Shown here: piece after piece, positions 1 through 22,453 of the stretch
How the letters are laid out: each line of letters starts with the position of its first letter
Numbering within the stretch: the stretch's first letter is position 1
Origin: Nevskia sp.
GTDB lineage: Bacteria > Pseudomonadota > Gammaproteobacteria > Nevskiales > Nevskiaceae
Direction: 5' to 3'
DNA: 64,000 nucleotides
Assembly (NCBI GenBank): GCA_021732745.1
Contig: JAKFUK010000003.1
Location: forward strand, 62,001 to 126,000
The notes under the pieces: generated by a model
The model's input: only the letters and a program-made list of their open reading frames with translations
Told to the model about the DNA's origin: nothing
Database searches by the model: none
Position numbers and translations under genes: made by a program

Positions 1-317
1 TAGTTGACGCGAATCTGGACTTCGACACCGGCCGGAAGATCGAGCTTCGACAAAGCGTCGACGGTCTTCTCGGTGGGGTCGATAATCTGCATCAGCCGCT
101 TGTGCGTACGAATTTCGTACTGGTCACGGGCTGACTTGTCAGCGTGCGGCGACACCAGGATGGTGTAACGCTCCATGCGGGTCGGCAGCGGAATCGGTCC
201 GCGGACGACGGCACCGGTGCGCTTCGCGGTTTCGACGATCTCGCGAGCCGATTTATCGATCAAACGATGATCGAAGGCTTTGAGCCGAATGCGAATCGAT
301 TGGCTGGTTGCGGCCAT
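1..317 (-). CDS. rpsJ: 30S ribosomal protein S10 (last base of stop outside window)
   Basis: Head protein of the 30S subunit that can also pair with NusB in rRNA antitermination. The frame opens at the ATG complementary to 315-317 and contains [11 protein letters not shown] near the start and the PLPTR segment, both typical of S10. All 105 residues are in the window, two more than E. coli S10; only the final base of the stop codon is missing. It is the first gene of the S10 operon and is separated from tufA by a strong terminator, so it probably has its own promoter in the AT-richer stretch 318-480. No promoter was assigned there. Confidence 0.96.
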   Translation of the reverse strand, partial: MAATSQSIRIRLKAFDHRLIDKSAREIVETAKRTGAVVRGPIPLPTRMERYTILVSPHADKSARDQYEIRTHKRLMQIIDPTEKTVDALSKLDLPAGVEVQIRVN

Positions 318-483
318 GCTCTCACTCAAGTCTTAAAGAACGTCCCGGTAACCGGATGGCTAACGGGGAACTAAGGGGCGCGAATTATATCGACCCCACT
401 ACCCTGCTGCAACACCGTTTTGAAAGTATTTCGTCAAACAGCGAAGAAACTTTCAAAGCGACAAAACCACCAGGGAAAAGAAA

Positions 484-514
484 CCCCCGCGAGCCTTCTG
501 AAGGCTCGCGGGGG
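484..514 (-). terminator. Intrinsic terminator downstream of tufA
   Basis: A perfect 15-bp inverted repeat (484-498 with 500-514, so the real loop is a few bases wider) lies just after the tufA stop. On the minus strand it is followed by a T-rich run, GTTTCTTTTCC. It ends the str operon before rpsJ. Confidence 0.85.
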
Positions 515-525
515 CCTGTGACGAC

Positions 526-1722
<1,197 letters not shown>

Positions 1723-1765
1723 CGAAATATCCTCTAATCCGACTCAAGTTCAGTACAGCGTGGGG

Positions 1766-3862
<2,097 letters not shown>

Positions 3863-3967
3863 AGGAAACCTCAGGTCTTTGAAAGCGAAGCCGCGAAATC
3901 TAACGCGGCTTCATTACAGAAAGGAGTGTGGTTGCAGGACGCTGCCGCTAATATCGGCAGCCCTTGC

Positions 3968-4468
<501 letters not shown>

Positions 4469-4550
4469 TTAGTTGCTGATGGCCAGGAACTAATTGAGTG
4501 GTGAAACGAAGGCCGGCACTGGATGCCGGCCTTGTAGCGCGTGCGAAGAA

Positions 4551-4958
4551 TTACTTCTTCTTGGTGGCAGTCTTGGCAGCGGCGCCGGCCTTCGGACGCT
4601 TGGCGCCGTACTTGGAACGGCCCTGACGGCGCTTGTCGACACCCGAGGCGTCGAGCGCACCGCGAACGGTGTGGTAGCGAACGCCGGGAAGATCCTTGAC
4701 GCGACCGCCACGGATCAGGACCACGGAGTGTTCCTGAAGGTTATGGCCTTCGCCGCCGATGTAGCTGGTGACTTCAAAGCCGTTCGTGAGACGAACGCGC
4801 GCAACCTTGCGGAGTGCGGAGTTGGGCTTTTTCGGAGTGGTCGTGTACACGCGAGTGCACACGCCGCGCTTCTGCGGGCTGGCCTCAAGTGCCGGAACCT
4901 TGTTCTTGGCGGGCTTGGAGGTCCGACCGGTCTTAACAAGCTGATTAATCGTTGGCAC
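4551..4958 (-). CDS. rpsL: 30S ribosomal protein S12
   Basis: Decoding-centre protein of the 30S subunit. A GTG start at 4958 is chosen because GCGGGA lies at good spacing before it and it gives the usual N-terminus (V/M)PTINQLV. An in-frame TTG 18 bases upstream has no such signal. The 135-residue product is longer than the 124 of E. coli because of a Lys- and Ala-rich tail after the RSKYG segment. Lysines in TPKKPNS and RVKDLPG, the usual sites of streptomycin-resistance mutations, are wild type. First gene of the str operon. Confidence 0.97.
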   Translation of the reverse strand: MPTINQLVKTGRTSKPAKNKVPALEASPQKRGVCTRVYTTTPKKPNSALRKVARVRLTNGFEVTSYIGGEGHNLQEHSVVLIRGGRVKDLPGVRYHTVRGALDASGVDKRRQGRSKYGAKRPKAGAAAKTATKKK

Positions 4959-5079
4959 TGTGATTCCCGCTTTCAAAAGCCCAAATGTGAAAGAGATGGC
5001 GAACAGACCACGGACGGTCTGCGCGCGAGGGCGCGAATCATAAGAGCGCGCCCGACGTAAGTCAATGCTGTGCAGCAGG

Positions 5080-5107
5080 TCGCTGGATGCCTTTCGGCAT
5101 CCAGCGA
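5080..5107 (-). other. Hairpin downstream of rpoC, no U-tract
   Basis: A 12-bp perfect stem (5080-5091 with 5096-5107) with a four-base loop lies just after the rpoC stop. No T-run follows on the minus strand, so it may attenuate, stabilise the 3' end or be a processing site rather than terminate efficiently. Confidence 0.6.
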
Positions 5108-5116
5108 CAGTGTTGC

Positions 5117-9379
<4,263 letters not shown>

Positions 9380-9481
9380 GTCTATCTCCGCAATACCGCA
9401 ATTCTTGAGGCGTGAAGGCTGATCACTGCGGGTCGGGACGGCGCCTTGCGGCGGCACGTCCCGACCCTACGACCGGACGCC

Positions 9482-13633
<4,152 letters not shown>

Positions 13634-13722
13634 CGGTGTTACCTCGTCGTGGCGCGCTTATGGCGCGCGGAACATTCAAATGCGGTATTGCGATATCTGA
13701 CAACCAGCAACGGCAGAAGGCC

Positions 13723-13738
13723 GGCCGCTTGCGCGGCC
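13723..13738 (-). other. Hairpin in the rplL-rpoB spacer
   Basis: GGCCGC and GCGGCC arms around a TTGC loop form a compact stem between rplL and rpoB, with no following U-run on the minus strand. In E. coli this spacer holds a partial attenuator and an RNase III site; the position suggests a similar role. The role is inferred. Confidence 0.45.
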
Positions 13739-13784
13739 AGCCCTCGCTGCTTACTGCGTGCTGCGTGACGAATGCGTCAAAGGC

Positions 13785-14159
13785 TTACTTGATGTTCGCC
13801 TTGGCGCCCGCGTCTTCCAGCTTCTTCTTCATCGCTTCAGCGTCAGCCTTCGGCAGGCCTTCCTTGATCGTCGCCGGGACGGCTTCGACCAGATCCTTCG
13901 CTTCCTTCAGGCCCAGACCGGTGATTTCACGGACCGACTTGATGACGTTGACCTTGTTCTCGCCGAACGAGGTCATGACCACCGTGAACTCGGTCTGCTC
14001 GATTGCGGCCGGAGCGGCAGCAGCGGCCGGGCCGGCAACGGCGACGGCAGCAGCAGCGGAGACGCCAAACTTCTCTTCCATCATCTTGACCAGGTCGACG
14101 ATGTCCATGACGGACTTCTCGGCGATCGCGTCAAGGATTTCCTGATTTGAAAGTGCCAT
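13785..14159 (-). CDS. rplL: 50S ribosomal protein L7/L12
   Basis: Stalk protein of the 50S subunit, present as dimers bound to L10, that recruits translation GTPases. The 124 residues show the N-terminal dimerisation helices ([16 protein letters not shown]), an Ala/Pro/Val-rich hinge at about 35-55 and the C-terminal domain with [12 protein letters not shown] and a Lys-rich final helix. The length is typical. It follows rplJ by 85 bp on the same strand. Confidence 0.98.
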   Translation of the reverse strand: MALSNQEILDAIAEKSVMDIVDLVKMMEEKFGVSAAAAVAVAGPAAAAAPAAIEQTEFTVVMTSFGENKVNVIKSVREITGLGLKEAKDLVEAVPATIKEGLPKADAEAMKKKLEDAGAKANIK

Positions 14160-14244
14160 TTCTAAAAACCTCGATTGACTAGTGTGTGAACCAAACCGCT
14201 TGCCCGATTGAGGGAAAGTGAATGGAGAAACTGTGGCTTAGGGC

Positions 14245-14772
14245 TCAGGCAGCCTGCTTCTGATCGACGACCGCTTGCACGGTGCGCACGAACTTGGCAG
14301 TCGGCTCGGCCAGCGTCCGGACGAACTTCGAAACCGGGGCCTTCATGACGCCCATGAGCATGGCAAGCGCCTGCTCCTTGGACGGCAGCGAAGCCAGACG
14401 TTCGATGTCCTTCGAGCCGTACAGCTGCCCGCCGATCGAAACCGCCTTGACCACCAGCTTGTCGTTGTCCTTCGCGAAGTCCTTGATCACGCGACCAACG
14501 GCACCCGGATCCTCCATGGAGAATCCCAGCACCAGCGGTCCGACCAGCGCATCGCCCATGCACTCGAACTGAGTGCCGACGAGAGCGCGCTTGGCCAGCG
14601 TGTTCTTGACCACGTGCAGATAGATCCCGTTTTCACGAGCCTTGCTGCGCAGGATGTCGAACTTGCCGGCCGACAGGCCGCGATATTCGGCCGCAACGGC
14701 CGACAGCGCGCGTGACGCCACTTCATTCACTTCCGCAACCAGGGCCTTCTTGTCTTCAAGACGCAATGCCAT
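14245..14772 (-). CDS. rplJ: 50S ribosomal protein L10
   Basis: Stalk base protein that anchors L7/L12 dimers to 23S rRNA. The 175-residue protein begins MALRLEDKKALVAEVNE, has the conserved AEYRGLS segment near residue 30 and a helical C-terminus for L7/L12 binding. It is preceded by a 255-base leader, the place where L10 with L7/L12 represses translation in related bacteria. It is followed directly by rplL. Confidence 0.98.
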   Translation of the reverse strand: MALRLEDKKALVAEVNEVASRALSAVAAEYRGLSAGKFDILRSKARENGIYLHVVKNTLAKRALVGTQFECMGDALVGPLVLGFSMEDPGAVGRVIKDFAKDNDKLVVKAVSIGGQLYGSKDIERLASLPSKEQALAMLMGVMKAPVSKFVRTLAEPTAKFVRTVQAVVDQKQAA

Positions 14773-15027
14773 TAGACGCGAACCTCCTGGTGATGCTGCG
14801 TTGATACGAAACCGCGCCTTGCAGCGCGATCTACTCTTACGGAACCCTGTCGAGATGAATCTTCAAGGCGTACCGTCTGCGTCAGCGGCTCGGATGAGCC
14901 TTTAACCAGCCTCGCCGTTTTCACGGTGTCGGCCCTACTGACGGTCTTGGACGGCGTGGCGGCTAGGCCACACTGTCAAGTTCTGTGACATCGAAGGCCT
15001 GCAAGCAGACCTTCGACTTGTAGCGAT
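14773..15027 (-). promoter_or_regulatory. rplJ leader (probable L10 autoregulatory leader)
   Basis: This 255-bp gap between rplA and rplJ on the minus strand holds no convincing open frame. A TTGACA hexamer (complement of 14975-14980) lies inside it but has no good -10 at 16-18 bp. In gammaproteobacteria this position carries the L10(L12)4-binding leader and the rplJ promoter. I infer the role from position; the fold was not computed. Confidence 0.5.
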
Positions 15028-15732
15028 TTACTCAGGCAGCGACGACAGATCGACCGGCACGCCGGGGCCCATCGTCGAGGACAGCGTCACCTTGCGGATG
15101 TACACGCCCTTCGAGGTCGTCGGCTTCAGGCGACGGATGTCGCGCAGCACGGCGATCAGGTTTTCCTGCAACTTGACGTTGTCAAAGTTGGCAGCGCCGA
15201 TCGAGCAGTGAATGATGCCGGCCTTGTCAGTGCGGTACCGGGCCTGGCCCGACTTCGCATTGCGAACTGCTTCGGCGACATTCGCAGTCACCGTACCGGT
15301 CTTCGGGTTCGGCATCAGGCCGCGCGGGCCGAGCACCTGACCGAGGGCACCGACGACACGCATGGTGTCCGGGCTGGCGATGACCACGCCGTAGTTCAGG
15401 TCGCCTTCCTTCATCTTGGCGGCCAGATCTTCCATGCCGACGACATCGGCACCGGCGGCCAGCGCTTCAGCAGCCTTGGCACCCTGGGCGAACACGGCGA
15501 CGCGGACGGTCTTGCCATTGCCGTTCGGCAGCGTGGTCGAACCGCGGACGTTCTGGTCGGACTTCTTGGCATCGATGCCGAGGTTGATCGACAGATCAAC
15601 CGATTCCTTGAACTTGGCGGTCGCGTTGGTCTTGACCAGTTCGAGTGCTGCTTCCAGCACGTAGGTCTTGCCTGCGGCGATCTTGCCGGCGTAGGCCTTC
15701 TGACGCTTGTTCAGCTTAATTTCGGTGGTCAT
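15028..15732 (-). CDS. rplA: 50S ribosomal protein L1
   Basis: L1-stalk protein that helps eject deacylated tRNA and represses its own operon. The 234-residue sequence contains [21 protein letters not shown] near the start of domain I, the [16 protein letters not shown] motif in the middle and the usual C-terminal [16 protein letters not shown]. The length equals the E. coli protein. It lies 4 bp downstream of rplK, so the two are translationally close. Confidence 0.98.
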   Translation of the reverse strand: MTTEIKLNKRQKAYAGKIAAGKTYVLEAALELVKTNATAKFKESVDLSINLGIDAKKSDQNVRGSTTLPNGNGKTVRVAVFAQGAKAAEALAAGADVVGMEDLAAKMKEGDLNYGVVIASPDTMRVVGALGQVLGPRGLMPNPKTGTVTANVAEAVRNAKSGQARYRTDKAGIIHCSIGAANFDNVKLQENLIAVLRDIRRLKPTTSKGVYIRKVTLSSTMGPGVPVDLSSLPE

Positions 15733-15736
15733 GTGA

Positions 15737-16168
15737 TCAGCCCTCCACCACGTCGATGCCCATCGAGCGGGCGGAACCAGCGATCAGCTTGACAGCGGCT
15801 TCCATGCTGCCGGCATTGAGATCCGGCCACTTGGTCTTGGCGATCTCGGCGGCCTGCGTCTTGGTGATCTTGCCGACCTTCTTGGTGTGCGGGGTCGGGC
15901 TGCCCGACTCGACACCAGCGGCCTTCTTGATCAGGACCGTGGCCGGCGCGGTCTTGGTGATGAAGGTGAACGAACGGTCGGAATAGACCGTGATCACCAC
16001 CGGCGTCGGGATACCCGGCTCCAGCTTCTGCGTGGCGGCATTGAACGCCTTGCAGAATTCCATGATGTTGACACCGTTCTGGCCGAGTGCTGGGCCGACG
16101 GGCGGTGACGGGTTGGCCTTGCCTGCAGGAATCTGCAGCTTGACGTAGGCCTGGACTTTCTTTGCCAT
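15737..16168 (-). CDS. rplK: 50S ribosomal protein L11
   Basis: GTPase-centre protein of the 50S subunit and part of the RelA response. The 143 residues start [18 protein letters not shown] and include [22 protein letters not shown], the target region of thiopeptides, and the C-terminal rRNA-binding domain ending GIDVVEG. It begins the rplKA unit, about 200 bp after nusG. Confidence 0.98.
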   Translation of the reverse strand: MAKKVQAYVKLQIPAGKANPSPPVGPALGQNGVNIMEFCKAFNAATQKLEPGIPTPVVITVYSDRSFTFITKTAPATVLIKKAAGVESGSPTPHTKKVGKITKTQAAEIAKTKWPDLNAGSMEAAVKLIAGSARSMGIDVVEG

Positions 16169-16311
16169 TGCTTACTCCGTGATGGGTATGTGCGCCCGGC
16201 TTTCAGCTGGGCTCCCCGGTTTGACGACTTCCGGACAGCTCAAAGCGTCCGGTCTACACAGTTTTTTTTGCCATCCCTGGCGAAGATTCATCCTCGTTTG
16301 GAGACCTCGGC

Positions 16312-16368
16312 CCGGCCATCCATGGCCGGTCGTGAATTGCCGGCGAGCAGTGCTCGCCGTCAATTCAC
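16312..16368 (-). other. Tandem hairpins between nusG and rplK
   Basis: Two strong inverted repeats lie at the end of nusG. One (16332-16368, arms GTGAATTG and CAATTCAC extended by a 9-bp inner stem) overlaps the nusG stop codon; a second palindrome (CCGGCCAT-based) lies at about 16312-16329. Neither has a U-tract on the minus strand. They may attenuate read-through into rplK or shape mRNA ends. Confidence 0.55.
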
Positions 16369-16898
16369 CCTTTCTGCACTTGCGAAAATTCCAGCTCGAC
16401 CGGCGTGGCGCGACCGAAGATCAGCACGGCAACGCGCAGACGGCTCTTGTCGTAATTGACTTCCTCGACCACACCCGAGAAGTCCGCAAACGGACCTTCG
16501 GTGATGCGGACGGCTTCGCCCGGCTCGTACAGCGTCTTCGGCTTCGGCTTTTCGACCGCTTCCTCGACCCGGCTGAGGATGGCCTTGGCCTCCTTCTCGG
16601 AAATCGGGGCGGGCTTGTCCGGCGTGCCGCCGATGAAACCGAGCACCTTCGGCGTCGACTTGACCAGATGCCAGGTGTCTTCGCTCATTTCCATCTGGAC
16701 CAGCACATAGCCCGGATAAAACTTGCGTTCCGTGGTGCGCTTCTGGCCGTCACGAATTTCGACGACTTCTTCGGTCGGCACCAGGATGTCACCGAACTTT
16801 TCTTCAAGTCCGGCGCGGGTGATGCGCTCCTTCAGGGCGCGCAACACATTGTTTTCGTACTGCGAATACGCATGCACGACGTACCAGCGCATCGCCAT
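16365..16898 (-). CDS. nusG: Transcription termination/antitermination factor NusG
   Basis: Elongation factor that binds RNA polymerase through its N-terminal domain and Rho or S10 through its KOW domain. The start at 16898 ([12 protein letters not shown]) has GGAG 8-9 bases upstream and its ATG overlaps the secE TGA by one base; a second ATG two codons later is also possible. The 177 residues carry the NGN domain and a C-terminal KOW motif around [15 protein letters not shown]. The length agrees with E. coli (181). Confidence 0.97.
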   Translation of the reverse strand: MAMRWYVVHAYSQYENNVLRALKERITRAGLEEKFGDILVPTEEVVEIRDGQKRTTERKFYPGYVLVQMEMSEDTWHLVKSTPKVLGFIGGTPDKPAPISEKEAKAILSRVEEAVEKPKPKTLYEPGEAVRITEGPFADFSGVVEEVNYDKSRLRVAVLIFGRATPVELEFSQVQKG

Positions 16899-17296
16899 CA
16901 GGAACTCCGTCCGGTCAGCGCCTGAACGGCGGCGAGCAATGCCGTGTCGAGCAGCCACATCATGAGTGCGACGATCAGCACGAAGATGGCGATGACCAGC
17001 GTCGTCTGCAGGCTTTCCTGGCGCGTGGGCCAGACCACCTTGCGGAGTTCGACGCGGGCACCCTGAACGTGCGACCAGAGCGTCTGGCCGATCATCGTGC
17101 GATAAAGTGCGGCCAGTGCCGCCGCGATGCTGGCGAGCAGCAGCAACAGGCGCGCGAACTTGGGCAAGGCGGGGTCGAGCACGTAATAGGCAGCGAGACC
17201 ACCGATCAGCAGCGCAAGGGCCGAGATCAGCAGCAACGTGTCGAAACGTGAGCCGGCTTCTTCGACCTGGCTACCGGCTGTTTTCGAGGATTCCAT
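16898..17296 (-). CDS. secE: Preprotein translocase subunit SecE
   Basis: Small essential inner-membrane subunit of the SecYEG channel. The 132-residue protein has three hydrophobic segments (about 22-42, 46-65 and 97-122), the gammaproteobacterial form. The conserved cytoplasmic helix is followed by [13 protein letters not shown]. The stop codon overlaps the nusG start, so the two are translationally coupled. tRNA-Trp lies just upstream. Confidence 0.96.
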   Translation of the reverse strand: MESSKTAGSQVEEAGSRFDTLLLISALALLIGGLAAYYVLDPALPKFARLLLLLASIAAALAALYRTMIGQTLWSHVQGARVELRKVVWPTRQESLQTTLVIAIFVLIVALMMWLLDTALLAAVQALTGRSS

Positions 17297-17329
17297 CGGT
17301 CTCGCAAGATTTTGCTGCTGTCATCACAG

Positions 17330-17405
17330 TGGCAGGGCGGGAGGGTCTCGAACCCGCAACCTTCGGTTTTGGAGACCGACGCTCTACCAGTTGAGCTACC
17401 GCCCT
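17330..17405 (-). tRNA. tRNA-Trp (anticodon CCA)
   Basis: A 76-base tRNA with encoded 3' CCA, read on the minus strand. The acceptor stem AGGGCGG pairs with CCGCCCT, the D arm is TAGCTCAACTGGTAGAG, the anticodon loop is CTCCAAA with anticodon CCA, and the T arm carries GGTTCGAGACC. It sits between tufB and secE as in many gammaproteobacteria. Confidence 0.97.
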
Positions 17406-17468
17406 GTTGGCGCACTGTGAATCGAGGGGCCGCGATTATATCGCTGGCCCGAAGAAAAAGTAAACACG

Positions 17469-17504
17469 AAGCCTCCGGGGAGCCAAGCGGCCCCTCGGAG
17501 GCTT
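17469..17504 (-). terminator. Intrinsic terminator downstream of tufB
   Basis: Arms AAGCCTCCG and CGGAGGCTT, extended by a GGGG/CCCC inner stem, lie after the tufB stop. They are followed on the minus strand by CGTGTTTACTTTTTC. It would stop tufB transcription before tRNA-Trp and secE, perhaps incompletely. Confidence 0.75.
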
Positions 17505-17522
17505 GATCGGTGTATCTGCCGC

Positions 17523-18719
<1,197 letters not shown>

Positions 18720-18807
18720 GACGAAACTCTGCTCTTTGGTTTGGTTGCTGGGATAAACAACAAAAACCCTCAACGCGGCTTTTTATCCGCATGGAAGGTT
18801 CAAAATT

Positions 18808-18883
<76 letters not shown>

Positions 18884-18950
18884 GAAAACTTCAGTTGCTG
18901 CTTTGAAACGAAAACACGTTGCCGCTTGCTTGGAACCGACCCGGCTCATC

Positions 18951-19007
18951 CTCTTCCTTACCAAGGCCGCTCGCATGCGAGCGGTCTACCGACTGAGCTA
19001 TGTGAGC
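18951..19007 (-). pseudogene. Broken tRNA-Thr copy interrupted by an 18-bp palindrome
   Basis: Bases 18985-19007 are identical over 23 nt to the 5' part of the intact tRNA-Thr (18861-18883), covering acceptor strand and D arm. Bases 18951-18966 are identical over 16 nt to its anticodon loop and 3' stem (18839-18854). Between them the six bases of the intact gene are replaced by an 18-bp perfect palindrome (18967-18984, centre CGCATGCG). The following T arm and CCA end are not recognisable. It sits between tRNA-Thr and tRNA-Gly and is presumably a non-functional duplicate, although it would still be transcribed. Confidence 0.8.
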
Positions 19008-19039
19008 CTGATGCGTAAACCGTGCTGTGCGGGACCGAT

Positions 19040-19113
19040 TGGAGCGGGTGATGGGAATCGAACCCACGTCAGTAGCTTGGAAGGCTACAGCTCTACCATT
19101 GAGCTACACCCGC
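19040..19113 (-). tRNA. tRNA-Gly (anticodon TCC)
   Basis: A 74-base tRNA on the minus strand with encoded CCA. The acceptor GCGGGTG pairs with CACCCGC, the anticodon loop is CTTCCAA with anticodon TCC, and the T arm is GTGGGTTCGATTCCCAT. It is part of the Tyr-Gly-Thr-tufB transcription unit. Confidence 0.97.
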
Positions 19114-19148
19114 CTGACCTGCCCGTTCCAGCCTGTTACTAAGCACTG

Positions 19149-19234
<86 letters not shown>

Positions 19235-19262
19235 GCAGTGCAGTCGTCACAGCGAGGCGCGG

Positions 19263-19291
19263 ATTCTGGTGACATTGACGCGGCCCGTCAA
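19263..19291 (-). promoter_or_regulatory. Sigma-70 promoter of the tRNA-tufB operon
   Basis: On the minus strand TTGACG (complement of 19286-19291) and CAGAAT (19263-19268) are 17 bp apart. They are followed by a GC-rich stretch CCGCGCC, the discriminator type of stringently controlled stable-RNA promoters. The inferred start is about 20 bp before tRNA-Tyr. Confidence 0.65.
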
Positions 19292-19350
19292 GCAAAAGCG
19301 GGCAGATTGGTGGGAAAATCGCGCATCGGCTGGCAAAGTCGCCGCAGGCT

Positions 19351-21834
19351 TCAGGTTCCGCGCGGTTTCGCTCGCGCCGTCGGTGCCGCGACCAGCGGAT
19401 CGTCGGGCCAGGGATGACGCGGATAGCGGCCTTTCAGCTCGCGGCGCACCTCGGCATAGGTGCGCGCCCAGAAGCCGGCCAGATCGCGGGTGACCTGGAT
19501 CGGTCGCCGCCCCGGCGACAGCAGATGCAGCGACACCGGCATCCGCCCATCATCGACAGTCGGCGTCCGCGTCGCGCCGAAAAGCTCCTGCAGCTTCACC
19601 GCCAGCACTGGCGGCGCGCCGTCCACCGCATATTCGAGCGCGACCCGCGAGCCGCTCGGCACGGCGAGATGGGTTGGTGCCAGCCGCGACAGGCGCTGCT
19701 GCTGCGCGTAGTCGAGCTGGTTGTTCAAAAGGCTTCCCAGATCCAGCCGCGCCAGATGCTCGCGTCGGGTGATCCCGGCCAGATGCGGTGCCAGCCAGCT
19801 TTCCAGCTGCTCGAACAGCGCTTCGTCGGCAACCGCAGGCCAGTCTTCCGTGGGCCGCCACAGCCGCAGGCTTTCCACCCTCGCCTGCCACTGGCGCGCG
19901 CCATCGGTCCACGGCAGTGCGGCAATCCCCAGCCCGCGCAGGCCGACGATCATCGCCGCCCGCTGGCGTTCACCTTGCGGCTGCGCCAAAGGCTTGCGTT
20001 CGAGCACGATCGCCCCGAGCCGGGTCTGGCGCTCCGCGAGCACCGCTTGCTGCTGGTCGTTCCAGGTCACTTCGACGGCGTTCTCGATGCGCGCCGCGTG
20101 ATCGCGCAGCACATCGCTGGCGCTGATCGCGGCGGCCGCGCGAATCCGGCGCGGCGCGCCGGGCTCCCAATGCGCGATCGCCAGCCATTCGCTTGCGGCC
20201 AGCGCGTCGCGCTCCGGCACCCTGGCCTCGCCGCCATCGGCGCAGAAATAGCCGATGTCGCGAACGCTGCGCGACTCCGCGCGGCGTTGCGCCAGCCGCT
20301 CCGGATAGGCCAGCGCCACGATCCGGCCGATGGCATCGACATCGACCGCCTCGCGCTCGTCGGCGTCGATCAGACGCAGCAATTGGCGAACGCTGTCGCG
20401 CATGCGCCGCAGCGCACCCGGATCGCTGCGCCCGGAAACCGCGTTGCGCACGGCTTGCGCGAGGTCCGGGCCGCTGTCGCGTTCGTCGAGCACGGCGGCG
20501 GTCCAGGCCGCGACACCGGCCAGCCCCGTGCGCTTCGCGACGATCAGCATGTGGGCGATGCGCGGCGAGGTCGGCAGCTTCGACAGCGCGCGACCATGCG
20601 CCGCGATCCGGCTATCGGCTCCGATCGCGCCGATGGCCGCCAGCAGCTCGCGGGCCTGCGCCCAGGCAGCCGTCGGCGGTGGATCGAGAAAGGCCAAGGT
20701 CGACAGATCGGCGACACCCCAGGCAGCCAGTTCCAGCGCCAGCCTTGATAAATCGACGGCGAGGATGTCCGGCGTGTCGTGCGCCGGAAGCTGGCCGTGC
20801 TGGTCGCGGCTCCACAGGCGGATGGCCGTGCCCGGCCCCAGTCGCCCGGCGCGGCCGGCGCGCTGTTCGGCACTGGCGCGGGAAATCCGCTGCAATTCCA
20901 GTGCGTTGGCACCAGCACCGAGATCGAATCGGGCAACGCGGGCATGCCCGGAATCGACCACCGTGGTCACACCTTCGACGGTCAGACTGGTCTGGGCGAT
21001 GTTGGTCGCGAGGATCACCTTCCGGCGGCCGTCGCGAGTCGGGGTCAGGGCGGCGTCCTGCTCGGCACTCGACAGATCGCCGTACAGCGGATGGATCGCG
21101 ACCTCGCGCAGTCGCGCTTCGAGCAGCCGCTGCGCGCCGCGAATCTCGCGGGCACCGGGCAGGAAGGCCAGCACATCGCCATCGCGCTCGGCGAGTGCGG
21201 CGGCGCAGGCATCGGCGACGGCAACATCCATCGCGGTGCCGGGACGCGGCGGTGCGTAGCGCACGTCGACCGGAAACATCCGCCCGCTCGCTTCCACCAC
21301 CGGCGCGCCACCCAGCAGCGCCGCGACGCGGGCGCTGTCGAGCGTTGCCGACATCACCAGCACCCGCAAGTCTTCGTTCAGCGACGCAGCCGCGTCGAGC
21401 GTCAGCGCCAGCGCCAGATCGGCATCGAGGCTGCGCTCGTGGAACTCGTCGAAGATCACGAGAGCAACGCCGGGCAATTCCGGATCGGCCTGCAAACGCC
21501 GGGTCAGCAGACCTTCGGTGATCACTTCGATGCGCGTTGCCGGCCCGATCTTCCGCTCGAAGCGCACCTGATAACCGACGGTTTCGCCGAGCTTGTCGCC
21601 GACCAGGTTTGCCATGCGCGCGGCTGAAGCGCGCGCGGCGACCCGGCGCGGCTCCAGCATCACGATTTTCCGGCCCGCCAGCCAGGGCTCGTCGAGCAGC
21701 GCCAGCGGAATCAGCGTGGTCTTGCCCGAGCCGGGCGGTGCCGCCAGCACCGCGCGGCCGCCCTTGAGGTTCAGCGCCTCGCGCAGCGCCGGCAGCGCGG
21801 CAAGGACCGGGTAATCCGGCAGGCGGATCGGCAC
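19351..21834 (-). CDS. hrpB: ATP-dependent helicase HrpB
   Basis: DEAH/DExH-box RNA helicase family protein of 827 residues. Walker A PPGSGKTT lies at residues 33-40, the DEFHER box near 130, SATLD near 160 and the QRAGRAGR motif near 335, then a helicase-associated domain and the C-terminal HrpB domain. The GTG start (MPIRLPDYPVLAAL) lies 4 bp after the stop of the NadR-like gene, so hrpB may be the third gene of a pnuC-nadR-hrpB unit. The biological substrate of bacterial HrpB is not established. Confidence 0.95.
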   Translation of the reverse strand: MPIRLPDYPVLAALPALREALNLKGGRAVLAAPPGSGKTTLIPLALLDEPWLAGRKIVMLEPRRVAARASAARMANLVGDKLGETVGYQVRFERKIGPATRIEVITEGLLTRRLQADPELPGVALVIFDEFHERSLDADLALALTLDAAASLNEDLRVLVMSATLDSARVAALLGGAPVVEASGRMFPVDVRYAPPRPGTAMDVAVADACAAALAERDGDVLAFLPGAREIRGAQRLLEARLREVAIHPLYGDLSSAEQDAALTPTRDGRRKVILATNIAQTSLTVEGVTTVVDSGHARVARFDLGAGANALELQRISRASAEQRAGRAGRLGPGTAIRLWSRDQHGQLPAHDTPDILAVDLSRLALELAAWGVADLSTLAFLDPPPTAAWAQARELLAAIGAIGADSRIAAHGRALSKLPTSPRIAHMLIVAKRTGLAGVAAWTAAVLDERDSGPDLAQAVRNAVSGRSDPGALRRMRDSVRQLLRLIDADEREAVDVDAIGRIVALAYPERLAQRRAESRSVRDIGYFCADGGEARVPERDALAASEWLAIAHWEPGAPRRIRAAAAISASDVLRDHAARIENAVEVTWNDQQQAVLAERQTRLGAIVLERKPLAQPQGERQRAAMIVGLRGLGIAALPWTDGARQWQARVESLRLWRPTEDWPAVADEALFEQLESWLAPHLAGITRREHLARLDLGSLLNNQLDYAQQQRLSRLAPTHLAVPSGSRVALEYAVDGAPPVLAVKLQELFGATRTPTVDDGRMPVSLHLLSPGRRPIQVTRDLAGFWARTYAEVRRELKGRYPRHPWPDDPLVAAPTARAKPRGT

Positions 21835-21838
21835 CGGT

Positions 21839-22453
21839 TCAGACGCCCGATGGCGGCTGCCAGCGCGAGCCTTCGAACATCAGGTTGATCGCGGCGATCG
21901 CCACCGCCATGCGCGTTTCGTGGCTGCCGCGCAGCAGCCGCCAGCGCACCGGCTGGCTGGACAGCGCCTGCTCGAACCATTCGTGCATGGTGTGACGGAT
22001 GTGTTCGCCGTCGCGGATCGGGTCCGGCTCAAAGGGGATTTCGTCGCCGGTCAGCAGGTACAAGTCGAAGCGCCGGGTGGCGGCAATCGCCTGCACTTCG
22101 GCGCTGTCGCTGCCCAGGTAGCGGCGATGCCAGATGTGGGTGGCGAAGGCATTGGTATCGCAGATCAGCAGGCGATTGCAGAGGCGCAGTGCTTCGTCCT
22201 CGCGCTGGCATTGCTGCTCCGCGATGTGGACGAATTCCCCGGTCTGCCACGGGCCGGGGGCGCGCTTTTCCGTGTACTCGCGGCCGTACTCGGGCACCCA
22301 ATCGGTGCGGTAATGCGCGGCGAGCGCTTTGGCAAGGCCGGTGGTGCCGGTCGATTCCGCACCGACCACGGCGATGCGCAAGGCCTGCGCCGCGCGAACT
22401 TCGACCGGCAGACGGTCCCATTCCTGCCAGACATCGACGACCCGTCCACTCAC
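21839..22453 (-). CDS. NadR-type nicotinamide riboside kinase-like ATPase
   Basis: A 204-residue AAA/NadR C-terminal-type protein probably phosphorylating nicotinamide riboside in NAD salvage. The GTG start at 22453 overlaps the pnuC stop as GTGA, and PnuC imports that substrate. The phosphate-binding loop reads GAESTGTTGLAKAL: the usual GKT/GKS lysine is replaced by threonine. EYGREYTEKR and LLICDTNAFATHIWH match the kinase domain of NadR-like proteins. There is no N-terminal helix-turn-helix or adenylyltransferase domain, so it is kinase-only. The function is supported by family and neighbour; activity with the altered loop is open. Confidence 0.78.
   Translation of the reverse strand: MSGRVVDVWQEWDRLPVEVRAAQALRIAVVGAESTGTTGLAKALAAHYRTDWVPEYGREYTEKRAPGPWQTGEFVHIAEQQCQREDEALRLCNRLLICDTNAFATHIWHRRYLGSDSAEVQAIAATRRFDLYLLTGDEIPFEPDPIRDGEHIRHTMHEWFEQALSSQPVRWRLLRGSHETRMAVAIAAINLMFEGSRWQPPSGV

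Noticed and set aside
4959..4976. TTG start for rpsL adding six residues
   Set aside because: The downstream GTG has a well-placed GCGGGA and yields the conserved S12 N-terminus.
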